Notes under the pieces: generated by a model
What the model saw: the letters and a program-made list of their open reading frames with translations, nothing else
What the model was told of the DNA's origin: nothing
Databases searched by the model: none
Made by a program: the position numbers and the translations under genes
Shown: positions 21,444-33,388 of the stretch, one piece after another
Layout: every line of letters begins with the position of its first letter
How positions within the stretch are numbered: position 1 is the stretch's first letter
NCBI GenBank assembly: GCA_034769895.1
Contig: CM068375.1
Location: forward strand, 251,575,542-251,639,541
Reading direction: 5' to 3'
Length of the DNA: 64,000 nt
Source of the DNA: Magicicada septendecula
Taxonomy: Eukaryota > Arthropoda > Insecta > Hemiptera > Cicadidae

Positions 21444-21640
21444 TATGAATACGACAGCCACAGATAACACGTGTTTACACAACGTATCTCACTGAATAGT
21501 CCAATACATTATTGAACATTCACGCATGCACCGAAAGGTCCCGTCGTATTGGCTATGGAGTTACAATCCAGTTGTACAGCCCATTCGCGTAATATTCAAA
21601 ACAGTCAGACACTTTTCGGTCAGACCTCGAATATACTGAA
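21444..21640 (-). mobile_element. Mariner 5' leader belonging to the fragment at 21303
   Basis: On the minus strand it runs from about tctgaccgaaaagtgtctgactg through a conserved leader (attacgcgaa, gcatgcgtgaatgttcaat, acacgtgttatctgt, cgtattcataatgtg) into the transposase start. The same blocks occur on the plus strand at 40766-40950, so both copies derive from one family. Confidence 0.65.
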
Positions 21641-21689
21641 ATTTGAAAAAGAAATGAGAATGACAAGTAAATTGATGTAGTGAGTGAGA

Positions 21690-22048
21690 CTCCCTCGGCC
21701 AAAGGGTTGACAATTGGACCTTTGATGTAAAAATGTAATCTTAATTGTGCGGCACTTCTCGACACTGTCTATCTGCACCAATCAGATTGCACCGTCAGTA
21801 AGATGAAATTACCGGATTGAGTCTCCACATTGCTACTGTGTTGCTAAAATTCGCAGCCTGTGACCTTCAATTGAGCTGACCAGCTCCGGTCACGTCGTCA
21901 TTTTTCTGTCGGTAGGCCTATATAGCCGTCGTTTAGTATAACGTACAGAAACACGTCAACGATATAACTACGCTAATGCGAGATAAAAAGTTATTTACCA
22001 CCAATAGCAGTTGCTTTGATAACAACTGCATACTCTTGGCCGAGGGAG
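21690..22048. mobile_element. Short element with 13-bp inverted ends
   Basis: CTCCCTCGGCCAA at 21690-21702 is the exact reverse complement of TTGGCCGAGGGAG at 22036-22048. The 360-bp interval has no coding sequence, which fits a small non-autonomous element. No clear target duplication was found, so the class is unknown. Confidence 0.4.
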
Positions 22049-22842
22049 AGAGTATCAAATAAAAGAAATTCCGACCGATTACATTTGCGGTTTTGTATGT
22101 ATTGTACTTATTAAAATCGTGCTCCAAAATGTAAAGACCTCTGAATAAAAGTCTTTAAAACAAAGTCTCGTTTTCTCACACATTATTCTGAACATATTGT
22201 ATTAATATCATATCGGTTCTATGAAGGCGCTCATGGGCGTAGAATTTGGGGGCCGCAGAGGCAAGGGTCCCTCCAATGTTGAAAATATTTTTATCACTTC
22301 ATTAGGCTACAATACAATACAAAAGTGTTCATATAATACTAAACGTATTTGGCACCCAAGGCGACTTAGAAATGTTTACGAACTGCAATACTGTAAGCTA
22401 CACGCAAGGACATTACAGATGTCCTTGATCTTCAGAAAGCTGTAAACATCTTAACGTCCTTTAATGAAAACTGTAGATGAATTTTTCCTTTATACAAGTG
22501 AATACTCTTTTATTCTTGTTTTTACAACTGGACTGTATTACATTACTTGAGAATTAAGAATTTAATTTAACGATCTGAATAAAAGTTGGTCATTTAATAA
22601 TAATTAATTATAACAAACATGTTTTGTGAATGTATGATGTATCGTATCAAATCATAAAATTATCAGTTTTCAAAAATAAAATTATGATTGGATGCTGGTA
22701 TATACCGGTACTGTATATTTTTCTAAAAATTTCGACTTGATTTTACTATCCAAACCCAATTATGTATATATATTTCTACTTTTTATATAATATTTCTACG
22801 TTTTACCCATCGGTGAATTTAGATTGCAACTTGACACCCATG
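22049..22842. other. Non-coding spacer before hAT-E
   Basis: Mostly AT-rich. A GC-rich patch near 22231-22275 (catgggcgtagaatttgggg) resembles the end of a degraded DNA transposon, but no partner end was found. Confidence 0.45.
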
Positions 22843-22894
22843 AAAGTAGGCAGGACCGTCTCTACCCAGGGGTGCAAGTGGTGCAGCGCACCCG

Positions 22895-22925
22895 GGCGCC
22901 GAGGCATCAGGGGCGCCTCGGCGCC
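22895..22925. repeat. GC-rich subterminal hairpin, left end of hAT-E
   Basis: GGCGCCGAGGC (22895-22905) is perfectly complementary to GCCTCGGCGCC (22915-22925), with a 9-nt loop. It lies 44 bp inside the left terminus, where hAT transposases or host factors often bind. That role is an inference. Confidence 0.7.
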
Positions 22926-23726
22926 GGAGGTGCCGAGAAATTATTTTACTCAGCTCAAATTTACCTACATTCATCATTGTACCTACCTATATACAGTACC
23001 TATAATTATAATTATTTAAAATCTAACAAACAGTAATTTTCGAACATTAAATGAACCGCATGCAAGCGATATTGAATCTAAAGTGAGTGCTTTAACGATC
23101 AATTTACTTTCCAAAACAAACTGCCGCGCTGCAACGGCCGGCCGGCACTGACAGTGGACAGTAGGTAGGCAGTCAGTCTTACTCTATGCGAGCCAAATTA
23201 AATGTAAACTCCGCGCGATAAAGCATATTATTCTACTGAACGCGCGGTGGCAGTGATATTGACTGAACTTTCTTTGATTTGCCGCTCGACCTTTGTCGGC
23301 CGGCGCCGCGTCAAGTCTACGAACTATGAACATTGCAAATTCAGAGATTGAGATCATTCGACAAAATTATTGTATTTATTTGTGTTGTGAGACTTGTGAG
23401 TTGTGAATGTTGTGATACTTACGAATTGGCTGGAATCTAAAGCCGACTTGGACTCAGCTTATATGCTCAGCAAAACTTAGCCGGAAGGTGAGTAAAACCT
23501 ACCTGTTGATTTATTGAGTGTTTTTTGTTTTGTTTTACTTTTTAGGTTAGGTATAAGGTAGTGTTTTTATCTATCTACGGTAGCCTTACAAGTGGGTAGG
23601 ACCTACCTACCTGCTACTGTGACTGAACGGATTTTTTCTGGTTTTCACCATTCGATAGGTTGATTCAAGAGGAAGGTTTAAATTGATTATTATTTTGTGA
23701 ATTTTTATGTAAACATATCGAATTAT

Positions 23727-23756
23727 CCCGTGCGAAGCGGGGGCGGGTCCGCTAGT
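23727..23756 (+). mobile_element. Helitron-type 3' terminus (+)
   Basis: CCCGTGCGAAGCGGG, a small hairpin, is followed ten bases later by a terminal CTAGT, the arrangement of Helitron 3' ends. Similar termini are common in insect Helitrons. The 5' TC end could not be placed. Confidence 0.55.
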
Positions 23757-23815
23757 TACCACATAAATGGAGGTCAGTGCAAGAGTCTCACTCAGATCAA
23801 TGTTTTTATTAAGTA

Positions 23816-23846
23816 ACTAGCCACCCCGCCGCGCTTCGCACGGGCT
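23816..23846 (-). mobile_element. Helitron-type 3' terminus (-)
   Basis: On the minus strand CCCGTGCGAAGCGCGG leads to a terminal GGCTAGT. It is the inverted counterpart of the terminus at 23727-23756, only 60 bp away. The adjacent sequences (attattttgtg and its complement) are also related, so two copies of one family point at each other. Confidence 0.55.
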
Positions 23847-24244
23847 GAGTCGATAAGCTTACACAAAATAAAATAATCATCGAAGAACACGGTAGTGTGA
23901 TTGGTTCAGGAGGTAAAGTCGAGCCTGAAGACTACCGTGTTATTATACATTGAATTGTTCGTTTTTAACCTCCAAGAAAATTTCAATATTTTTTTAATCT
24001 TTTATTCTCATACTTATTCCAATATAAAAATATGGGAACATATGCTTATTATATTCCCAGTCAAAAAAATGCATGGCTCTATAACAAATAGATTATTTGA
24101 AAAAAAATAGTGAATTTTTAAGAGCTCTAATTTATTTCAGTTTTACTATTATGATTATTTTAAGACTAAATAAAATACCTGAGTTACCTGACCTACCTAA
24201 AGTATGAAGTTTATAAAAAATAAAATAATCATGTTTTTTTTTAG

Positions 24245-26945
24245 ATGTCCAAAGGCGAAAGAAAGAAGAGAAAACTTTCCGGTGCACAGAACCGAAGAAA
24301 AAAACAGGAGAAAGAAGAAAATGTTAAGAAGGTTACTAGTTCCATAGAAAGATTTCTTCAACCCGGTAAGTGGTTTTGCACTCATTGTTGATCGAAAACT
24401 ATAATGGCTGCTACGCATAGCGCCCGGCTAGATACTTAGCACGTATCAATTAAAAAAAATTAACCATTTCTATAATTTATTCCTTATTTTTGTTTAACAG
24501 ACTCATCTTCGGCTTCCGAAAATCTGGTGGTATTAGAAGAAAATCAAAATGAGACCGATTCCGCAGAGCCTTCTTCGCCGTCGCCGATAACTAGCCCTGC
24601 AGAACGTGTTGATGAAACGGTTTCCGCAGAGCCTTCTGTGCCGTCGCCGATAACTAACTCCGCAGAACGTGTCGACGACGCGGACGACGTAGTATCCTCG
24701 GAAGAGATTATTTCCAAAGATGCGATCAATGACGTTGCTTTATGGCCTCAAGTAATAAGAGATAATCATAGAATAATTTTACTAGATCATGGACCAGTAC
24801 AGATATTTAATTTTTTGTATCCAACAAATAGTAACAAAAGATCATTTTCAGATATATATTATAAAAAAAAGTTACCTAATAATGAAATCGTCAAAAGAGA
24901 CTGGCTAGTTTATTCAAAATCAACTGATTCTGCTTATTGTTTCTACTGCAAACTTTTTAATACGGATGTCAATGCTTTTAATGATAAAATCGGTTACAAA
25001 TATTGGCAGCACTTGACTAGAAGCATAGAACGGCATGAAAAAAGTGGCGGGCATTTAATGATCGTTAAAAATTGTTTAAACTTAAGAACTGACATATCAA
25101 AAGGAAAGACTATAGACTCTGAAAACCAAATGATAATTGAACGCGAAAAAAAGAGATGGGTAGCTGTAATTGAAAGATTAATTCATCTTATTTATTTCCT
25201 AGCAAGGCAATGTATAGCACTAAGAGGTACATCGGCAAAACTTTTTGATCCTAATAATGGCAATTTCTTGAAAATAATTGAATCTGTTTCTAATTTTGAT
25301 GATATCTTAAATGAACATATTTCTCGGATCCAAAAATCTCAGAATCGCATGACTCATTATTTAGGTCATAACATTCAAAACGAAATTGTAACTTTAGTGG
25401 GAGAAAAAATAAAAAAGACAATAATTTTAGACCTAAAGCAATCAAAATACTATTCTATCATTTTGGATTGCACTACAGATGTGGCTCATGTAGAACAGAT
25501 CACAATCATTGTTAGATTTGTTTTTCTTAATGCCTCTACAAGGAAGGTTGAAGTTAGAGAACATTTTCTGGGTTTTGTTCCTATAACATATACTACTGGT
25601 GAGCAGTTAATGACATTTATATTAGAATATTTGTCATCGTGTGATATCGATTTACAGGATATGCGTGGTCAAGGCTATGATAATGGTGCCAATATGAGAG
25701 GGAAAAACATAGGGCTCCAGAAAAGAATACTGAATATAAACCCATGCGCATTCTTTATCCCTTGTGCGGCACATAGTCTTAATTTAGTTGTAAACGATGC
25801 CGCTAAATGTTCTCTTGAAATATCGAATTTTTTCTCCATTGTTCAAGAAATAATGTATTTTTTGCTGCATCAACCGCACGTTGGCAATTACTCATAAACG
25901 AAATGCCTTCTTTAACTTTAAAGCCCTTATCCACTACCCGATGGGAGAGCAGAGTTGATGCGCTAAGAGCCCTTGATTTAATTTAGGAAAAGTATATGAC
26001 GCGTTATACAAAATTTACTGTGATAACACCAGAGATTCCGGAACAAGAAACACAGCAAATTCCTTAATATCAAAATTAATGTCTTTCAAATTTATATGCT
26101 CAATAGTAATTTGGTACGACATTCTCAGTAAAATAAATATCGTTAGCAAAGCGTTGCAGAAATCAGACGTTATTCTCTCAGTTGCAGCAACAATGCTTAA
26201 TAAAGTGAAAGATGAACTGACAGAAATACGATCAAAGTCCGCGTTTAGAGAAATGGTCACTACCGCCAAAATGGTGGCCGAAGAGGTCAATGCTGCTACA
26301 GCCACAGTATTTCCCGAAACGACCCGTCCCCGTGCTAGGAGAAGAATGTTTGACTACGAGGCTGTAGATGAACCAGTAACTGACCCAGAAACTCATTTTA
26401 AAGTACATTTTTATTATTACCTATTAGACACAGCAATTAATCAATTTAGCGGACGCTTCAAGCTTTTAAACGATAGTAATACAGATTTTTCTTTTCTGCA
26501 AAATTTACAGAATTGGAGTGATTTTGATGCTCAACAAAAAAAGACGCTCTGTAACAATTTACAAAACAAATTGAGCAATGGTTTAAATTCCGATATCAAT
26601 AAAGACGATCTCTTCGACGAAATCAATATTTTACCAATTTTCGTCAGCGATTGCACAACCCCACTAGTTATATTGGATTATTTATTAGCAAATAATCTGA
26701 TTTCCCTCTTTCCGAATTTAAGCACTGCAATAAGAATTTACTTAACATTACCAGTGACAGTAGCACAAGGTGAAAGATCTTTTCCCAAGCTAAAATTAAT
26801 CAAAAATTATTTGAGGTCAACGCTATCGCAAAATAATTTAACAAATTTAGCCATAATAAGTATTGAACATGACATCAAGATTGAAACCCGGGAGATAGTG
26901 AATGATTTTGCTGCTCGTAAAGCAAGAAAAATTAATCTAGTATAG
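24245..26945 (+). pseudogene. hAT-E transposase, two exons, two frameshifts
   Basis: Exon 1 (24245-24365) starts MSKGERKKRKLSGAQNRRKK right after an acceptor-like ttttttttag, so an upstream non-coding exon is likely. Intron 24366-24500 (GTAAGT...TTTAACAG) joins exon 2 in frame. Then: acidic Ser/Glu linker; VALWP motif; TTF zinc-finger region (KRDWLVYSKSTDSAYCFYC, about 24895-24950); core with LDCTTDVAHVEQ (25466), GQGYDNGANMRGKNIG (25667) and CAAHSLNLVVND (25763); and C-terminal hAT region (VAQGERSFPKLKLIKNYLRSTL). One-base shifts occur in the T-run near 25857-25863 and near 25974; each moves the frame by one and the coding sense continues. Otherwise it is well preserved, so inactivation looks recent. 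It resembles hAT-B's transposase more than hAT-A's or hAT-C's. Confidence 0.9.
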
Positions 26946-27190
26946 TAATTTAATAATAAGGTTAGGTACCTTTTGAGGATCACAAAATGTCTGTAAAGAG
27001 ACTTTCTTAATTTGCTACTTAAAATTCTTTATCATAGTTATATCCTGTTACTTTGTTGTTGATTGTTGTGTAAGTTAGCAAAATAGCAAGAAGTGAATAT
27101 TTTATAATAAATAAATGGTAATAGCATTAAAATTGCATATTTTTACTGTGTAACAACCCTCCCTTCCTCCTTCTGCTGTCCTCCTTATAA

Positions 27191-27278
27191 CTGCTACACA
27201 CTGCCCGGCTGCACAGCCGCTGGCAGTCAGCCACGCTTTGATAACCGCCTGCAAGCCGCCGGGCACTGTGTGTAGCAG
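27191..27278. repeat. Long subterminal hairpin, right end of hAT-E
   Basis: CTGCTACACACTGCCCGGC (27191-27209) pairs with GCCGGGCACTGTGTGTAGCAG (27258-27278) except for a two-base bulge, around a GC-rich 48-nt loop. It lies downstream of the transposase stop and about 80 bp inside the terminus. It could serve transposition or 3'-end formation; I cannot tell which. Confidence 0.7.
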
Positions 27279-27367
27279 CCATTACCAAACCTACACCACT
27301 GATGGGGGGGGGGGTGCTGAAATGGTTAGGGGGCGCCAGATAAGCTAGAGACGGCTCTGAAAGTAGG

Positions 27368-28070
27368 CCTACTGTTGGGTAGGCTTACTATGGAAAATAC
27401 AACAAAATGTACATCGATACTACTCATTTTTTTTTGTCTTTTTACTAACAGTAATATCTGTCGTTCCTTGTGATTTTCAGTTTATATTTGTTTATAATTA
27501 TTAAATCAAAATATCAAAAACAAGTTAGCATGTAAGGTTAAAATTCGGTTTAAACAGTTAATTTAAAGATGTTATACATTTAATTCAGCTACTGACTGGA
27601 ACGAACGTCATGTATAATAATAAATATTGAATGAAATGACTTTTGTCAATCAGTCTTTCATTAGCTTTCAAGGCCTTATCGAGTGAGATTTATCTTCCCG
27701 GTCTATTCTCTGTTTAAAATGGTTCGCGTTGAGATTATTTTAGCATCACAATGTTTACAATAGATGCAGGCACAGAGTACGAATAGATGCAGGTATTCGT
27801 AACAGGCGTGTGTTTTGGGTACCGTAAGTTGTAGATATAAGTCGGAGCAGTGTGATAACGTGAGAACAAGTGTTGCTTTTGTTTGCGTACGCAATTCGTA
27901 ATTATATTGAGAGTACTGCATTATACTGAAGTAGATATCATTAATGAAGACATAATGAATCGAGCGTGTACTGTCAAGTATATTTAGTTAGCTTGAACCG
28001 AATTGTCAAAAACTTACAGTACTGTATATTGTTTTGTAAAGTGGCGACCTTGGATTTAAGATCAGTAGTT
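27368..28070 (+). promoter_or_regulatory. Upstream region of the host gene at 28076
   Basis: About 700 bp of AT-rich, ORF-free sequence between hAT-E and the first coding exon. It should contain the promoter. I see no clear TATA box at a useful distance, consistent with a YY1-type initiator promoter. The hAT-E insertion ends only 717 bp upstream of the ATG. Confidence 0.4.
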
Positions 28071-28083
28071 CCAAGATGGCGGC
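28071..28083 (+). promoter_or_regulatory. YY1-type element overlapping the start codon
   Basis: CCAAGATGGCGGC matches the AANATGGCGGC consensus of YY1/Pho. In many animal housekeeping genes this box sits just downstream of the transcription start and can include the initiator ATG, giving a very short leader. Here the ATG (28076-28078) is inside it and has a purine at -3. Confidence 0.65.
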
Positions 28084-31000
28084 TGCTCTATCTGCTGAAC
28101 ATGAGCAAGTAAGATTAAAATACATTATTTGAAGTTTTTGAATGTAAAATAGGGAACATACATTATATTTGCTATCTTAATGTGTAATAATGAGCCCGTA
28201 ATGATAAGAGCCAATCGTATGATGTACTCTTAGAAATGCAAGTGTTTTAGTTTCCATAAAGTTATAAACGTGTGGGAGTGTACATTGCAATGTGACAGCT
28301 GAATAAAAATATATTCTGGCGTATTAAGTAGTAGTAAGAAAAATGAACCCGAAACGACTCGTAATTTAGCTCTGAAAAAATAAACATAATTTTTGACACT
28401 TCAACTCATGTGTATGTCGAGACTCAAGCCTTTAATCCTTTTTGTTTATAACCTAAATTTGACAGTTCATGTTCGTATTTCTTTCGTACGACCAGGAATG
28501 TTCACTTAATGATAGGAAATTGTATGTTCCGATCTTTGATCTTTGATTACTAGGTGAAAAATAGATGACACCATAAAGATGTTGGGCATTGATAGTACTA
28601 TAGCACTGCTGTACTTAACCTGTATTCTATTGGGCAATGCTGGAGCACGTCTGAAAATATTTAAGCCTTTGTAGTTATCAGTTTTATAATTGTGAGGACT
28701 AGGAATAGTAAGAAATGACATATTTAATGCTTCTTATGCACTTTATATTTAGTAAATTTGGTACTGGAATTCTTACGTCAAATATGAAATTTGGTGCTGG
28801 CTGATTTCCAATAATATTTTACTGTTTTATTAAGGCCTTTTGTATGAGTCAGTCATATTTGAAGTATCATTTATCAGTATTAAAAATTATTTCTTAAAAA
28901 GAAATATGAACCACTAAAATATATTCGGCTGTGAGGAAAAAAGAAGTATAAGAAGTAAACATTGTTAATGAAAGTTGCAATACTGTTTATAAAGTTATGA
29001 ATCAAAATTAGTTTTCCATTAGTGTAAACAATATTGTTGAGCATTCTTATGTCTCAAAAAAATTAAATATTATTATTGGGCAGATTTTTATAAATCTGTG
29101 TGCAGTTGTATGTGTAATATGGGAAAATGTTTATTCATTAACAGACATGAATATAGTGTCATATGTTTTGTGACGTGTTCGTACACTAACACAAAAATGC
29201 CAGATGTTAATGTAAGTACAATTAATAAATAATTTTAAACAATATAAAGTTGAAGATTTATTGCTAACTTGTAAATTAAGTTGTAAGTTGATAGTAGCTA
29301 GAAAGAAAAAAAGACACCAGTGAAATTGTTTTCACTTGCAGTCCCATTATATAGTAGGCAACTATTTTCAGTTAACTGATTAGAGACAGTTCTGTTAAAT
29401 ACCAACAGATACATAATACCCGTACACTTTCATATAACTGTGATTAAATGCATTAGTACTAATTTTTCAAGTACAATCATTTTTACACAAGTTTAGATAG
29501 TTTTGGTTTTATTAGCTTTTTATCCCAAAAACCAATAAACATTTTAGTAAAAAACTATTGATGTTTTTTGTTTTATTTATTCTGGAATGAGAATAAATGG
29601 AGATTATGATCTGGGTTCTAACAGTCTATAAAACTGTAACTGTGAATAGAATAAATGATGTTTGCTATACCTGGTCACCGTCAATTACAAAATTTACAAA
29701 AACATTTTTAGGTGTACATAATTTCACAAAAAATTAGTTATTTTATTTGCTTGTTGTGAAAAGATTTATATAGTTAGAAGCAGCAATTCAGCATTAAAAT
29801 GTAAATCAGGGATTTAGAGAATATATTATCCAAATTTCAAGTATATTCTATATTAACTAATAATTTGATGCTCTTTTACTAGATGTATCAAAAATAATGA
29901 ATGTTTACATTTAAAAAAGGCTAGGTATGGTAAAGTATGGTTATGAAAATTCTTAACTGTTTTTAGTATATATGAAAAAGTTTAGTAAATAAGTAGTATA
30001 TAAAAAAAGTGTACAAAAATGAGAAAGATTAGGTAAAATTAACATCACTATTTATACTCAGACTTTTAGGCTGAAACAATGCTTACAGAAATTTTGGTCT
30101 TTTCCAAGAAAAAAAACTTTATTTGGAAAACTATAGAAAACAAACACACATGTACAAAATGTAAAGCGTCGATCCATTCCAAGTGGTCCAGAAAAAAATT
30201 AGTTGGTTGCCTGACCATTTCAGACAAAAATTATTTTTTGTGTATCCATTCCCTTAGTGCGTATGGTTTGGTAGTTCAAAATGTAATTTATTTTATTTTT
30301 ATTGCTTTGGGTTTACAAATAGCAGCCATTTTTGTTCTGTGGTGTTTTTTCCATTAGTGGACATTTATGGTATTTTTAAATTTCTCAGGGCTGGGTTCGT
30401 GTAGCCCTTCAAATAAACAAATAAATAAATAGGCCTTTATTGTTTTCAATACACTTTAACCTAAATTTGGAGCCCCATTTACAAATCTAGTACATTTCTC
30501 TATGGGTGTCTTAGTATCTGAAGGTACACGAAGTTGTTAAACAAGAATGAATAAAATTCAGTGTTCGTAGTGTAATTTGTCAAGGAAAGAAAAGAACGTC
30601 AACCTTAATTTCTTTATATGCGTATTTATATACAAGTATAGTGAATTTATATAAAGTCTCAGTGGTGAGTAAAATTACAGCCTCTTAAAAATTGAGATTT
30701 TTTATTTTTTTTTTGAAATTTAAGCTTTGGTATCTCTGTTGGAGGACCATGGAAAAATAGTAAAACTTCACACATAAAAGTGCTCTATGGTAGAAAACTT
30801 AAGTATAAATTTCAACTTTGAGATTCAACTCACAAGAGAGAAAACATTTTTATGCTAACAACCATAGAGTGTTTAGTCACAATTGTTTAATGTTTATTTA
30901 ACAGCTGTGATAACCCAGATCTGGCCCTTTTCTTTTTTATGAAACAAAGTTCTTGGCCCAGGTGGATGGTAAAACGTAACATGAACATCTTTGTTTTGAT

Positions 31001-33319
31001 CACTTATGTCGTTAACTTCAGCGAGCCACCACTGCCTATCATAAACACAAGCAACTGTGTCTTTATTTTGGAATGTTAACCGCACAGCTTTGATAACTTG
31101 ACATACCTCACATTCAAATGATGAAGATGTGTAATTATATTTTAATGAACTTTCTGATTCTGATGTGAAATAATGAAAGGATATAGTACCTTTAATTTTC
31201 TTGCAAATGTGGTACCTTTCCTCTTAAGAGATTACAACTGAGTTCTACGGTTTCTTCAGTTTTCACAAAAGTATAGGTGGTGGTTCACTTAATAAATATT
31301 TTCTTTGCAGAATGTAAAAGCTTGTTCAGGTGTAGTGAATTGATCCCCATAAGGTCGTTGTAGTCTAGCCTTTGTATCTCCTGTAGGCTAGAATTGTGTC
31401 TCCTTGGCACCATAATTAAGTCAACCATTTTTTGTAAAGTCACATTCACCAACCAGTTGCTACCTGATAAATTTAAATTGGTCATTGATTATATATTAAG
31501 AAATATTTTATAGAAATAGTTATCCTCACTGTAATTTTATATATTTAAACATTTAATATATTGACGTGTACACTTAACAAAATTTACACTTACGATTTTA
31601 TTTACATTTCTACACTTATGTAGATTTCGTTTAATTTTTTATCAATAATGAGTTAATTGAGTCTCTTTTTCTTAAAAGTACTGTTTTTCCACCAATAACC
31701 TAAGTGGTAAACAACTGTTATTAACTAAGTGCTGTTTCAGACTACATTTTTGAATTTAAGATACCGGATTTTGTTACAGTATTTAGACCTAACTTTTAAT
31801 CTAAAAAAGTTTTAAGTTCTATAATATTATATGCCTATTTAGAACAGAGAGCTTAATGTAGGACTATATTTGGAAGAAATATAGTTATCTTAGTTTAACA
31901 GATCCGAATGATTGATTTATTGCTTATTCTCACTGATTCCCTGTGCGGAAAACAATTTTTACTTGATTTTCAAACATTTTTTCTCTGCTCTGAATTGAAT
32001 CTCAAAGTTTAAATTTATAGGCCTACTGAAATTTTCTATCATAGAGACCTTTCATGTTTGAAGTTTTCAGATTTCCCTCTGGGCCCCACCAGATATCTTT
32101 TGAAAAAAAAATGAAAAATTCTATTTTTAAGAGAGTGTCATTTTTAAATGCTACCTTACTCACCATTGATACTTTCTATACGTTAACTATACTCATACGT
32201 AAGTAATCATATTAAAAAATAAGGCTAACATTGTCTTCCTTTTTGAGAAATTACACTATGAGAATTGAATTTTATTCATTTTTATTTGACAGCTTCGGAT
32301 ATAAAGATCACCTGTACAGAAAAATACTAGGTTGGTAAACAGGGCTATACCAAATTGTATGTTAAAATGTATTGAAAACAAGGAAGTTTGTTTAAAAGAC
32401 CTAGGAAAACCCAGTCCTGATAAATTTAGAATACTGTGAATGAACTACCAAAACATAAGAGAATAGACACACAAAAATGGATTTTTTCTGAAAAAGTTAG
32501 GCAACCAGTGGTGGGTGAATGGATTTACCCCAAAAGTAGTTTTTTTATGAGTTTTTCTAAAATTTTTGGGCAGATTCAATGTGCAAATAATTTGTTGTGT
32601 CCTTGTTTAGTCCTGTAGTACACAAAGAATGAAAAAACGGTTTTTGCAATTTCAGCAGCAGTGAAGGACTGGGTAGTGACTGTTAACAATTTCTCTAAAA
32701 GTAATTAAATTTTTATATTTTATTAATTTTTGATATTTACCCACTTTTGTAACGAATTCACCTTATTTATATGGGAAGTATAAGTATAGAATAGATATAA
32801 TGTAGTATGTATTTTAGAATAGTATCAAATTATGTGTAATTAATTTTTGAACTTGCAGATGTTAAACAACTGCAGTGAGAGGAAATTAGGAATTAGGAAG
32901 TAGCCAAAGTTAAAATGATTGTTGTATAAGTCAGTTATACTTTTCTGTTGGATGTAGGCATAATTGTGTGTATTTAACAATGTAAAAATAAGTAATGATA
33001 ATAGTTTTTTTCATTTATACAGTCAAAGAATAAATGATAAACTTTTTCTGATATATTCTCTATGTTGTAGGGGTTATGTGCTTTTCCTGAAAGATTAAAT
33101 GACATATTGTCACGTATTCCTGAAAGATACCGAACCGAAATGTGGGTATATATTGCTATATTTGTTGCATCTTTTTCAGTGTTATTGTTCTTTACAATGA
33201 ACTCACTGGCATTTTTAAGCATATTGATTTTTTCAGGGCTTGTATCCCTATTAGTATTAAAGCTTTATGGAATAGGTCCTCTGGCTGGTGATGATTATAT
33301 AGGAACAGAAGATATGTAA
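28076..33319 (+). CDS. Host gene: 93-residue two-pass membrane protein, two exons
   Basis: Coding exon 1 is 28076-28108 (MAAALSAEHEQ), ending at the donor CAA|GTAAGA. Exon 2 is 33071-33319, after the acceptor ttctctatgttgtag. The join is phase 0 and matches the frame of exon 2. Exon 2 begins GLCAFPERLNDILSRIPERY and ends GDDYIGTEDM. Two hydrophobic segments, about residues 35-54 and 56-76, make a tight hairpin, followed by a short acidic tail. There is no cleavable signal peptide. AATAAA signals lie 46 and 63 bp past the stop. I do not recognise the family; location in an internal membrane such as the ER is a guess. An extra exon hidden in the 5-kb intron cannot be excluded. The evidence is good splice sites, a matching phase, a YY1-type start and a poly(A) signal. 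Confidence 0.68.
28109..33070 (+). other. Intron of the host gene (4962 bp)
   Basis: AT-rich sequence bounded by GTAAGA and TTGTAG. Apart from an antisense relic (30894-31085) I see no conserved coding segment. ORFs such as 30079-30357 and 32436-32618 have no recognisable domains and look random. Confidence 0.55.
30894..31085 (-). pseudogene. Antisense fragment of a transposon-associated domain
   Basis: A minus-strand ORF contains DTVACVYDRQWWLAEVNDIS followed by DVHVTFYHPPGPRTLFH. The pattern VACVYD..WW...V......V.V.F.HP.GP...F recurs at the C-terminus of uncharacterised transposon-related proteins in animals. Only about 60 residues remain and the N-terminal side is lost, so I read it as a relic within the host intron. 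The assignment rests on memory of the pattern. Confidence 0.4.
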
Positions 33320-33365
33320 CCATTAAAAATTGCAAAATACATAAACAAAACATGTATGACTCTGT

Positions 33366-33388
33366 AATAAACAAATTTACAAAATAAA
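33366..33388 (+). terminator. Polyadenylation signals of the host gene
   Basis: Two AATAAA hexamers (33366-33371 and 33383-33388) lie 46 and 63 bp after the stop codon at 33317-33319, the usual place for a short 3' UTR. No other strong signal is needed to end the transcript. Confidence 0.6.

Larger units (their letters stand above)
22851..27359 (+). mobile_element. hAT-E: 4.5-kb hAT transposon
   Basis: Inverted ends are CAGGACCGTCTCTACCC at the left and CAGAGCCGTCTCTAGC (complement) at the right, flanked by the perfect 8-bp direct repeat AAAGTAGG (22843-22850 and 27360-27367). Both subterminal regions are GC-rich and form strong inverted repeats (22895-22925 and 27191-27278). The cargo is a plus-strand transposase with one visible intron and two single-base frameshifts. 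Two Helitron-like termini sit in its leader. Confidence 0.94.

Noticed and set aside
30079..30357. 92-codon ORF in the host intron with a Cys-x2-Cys
   Set aside because: Low-complexity Lys- and Phe-rich translation, no matching splice sites and no family I recognise.
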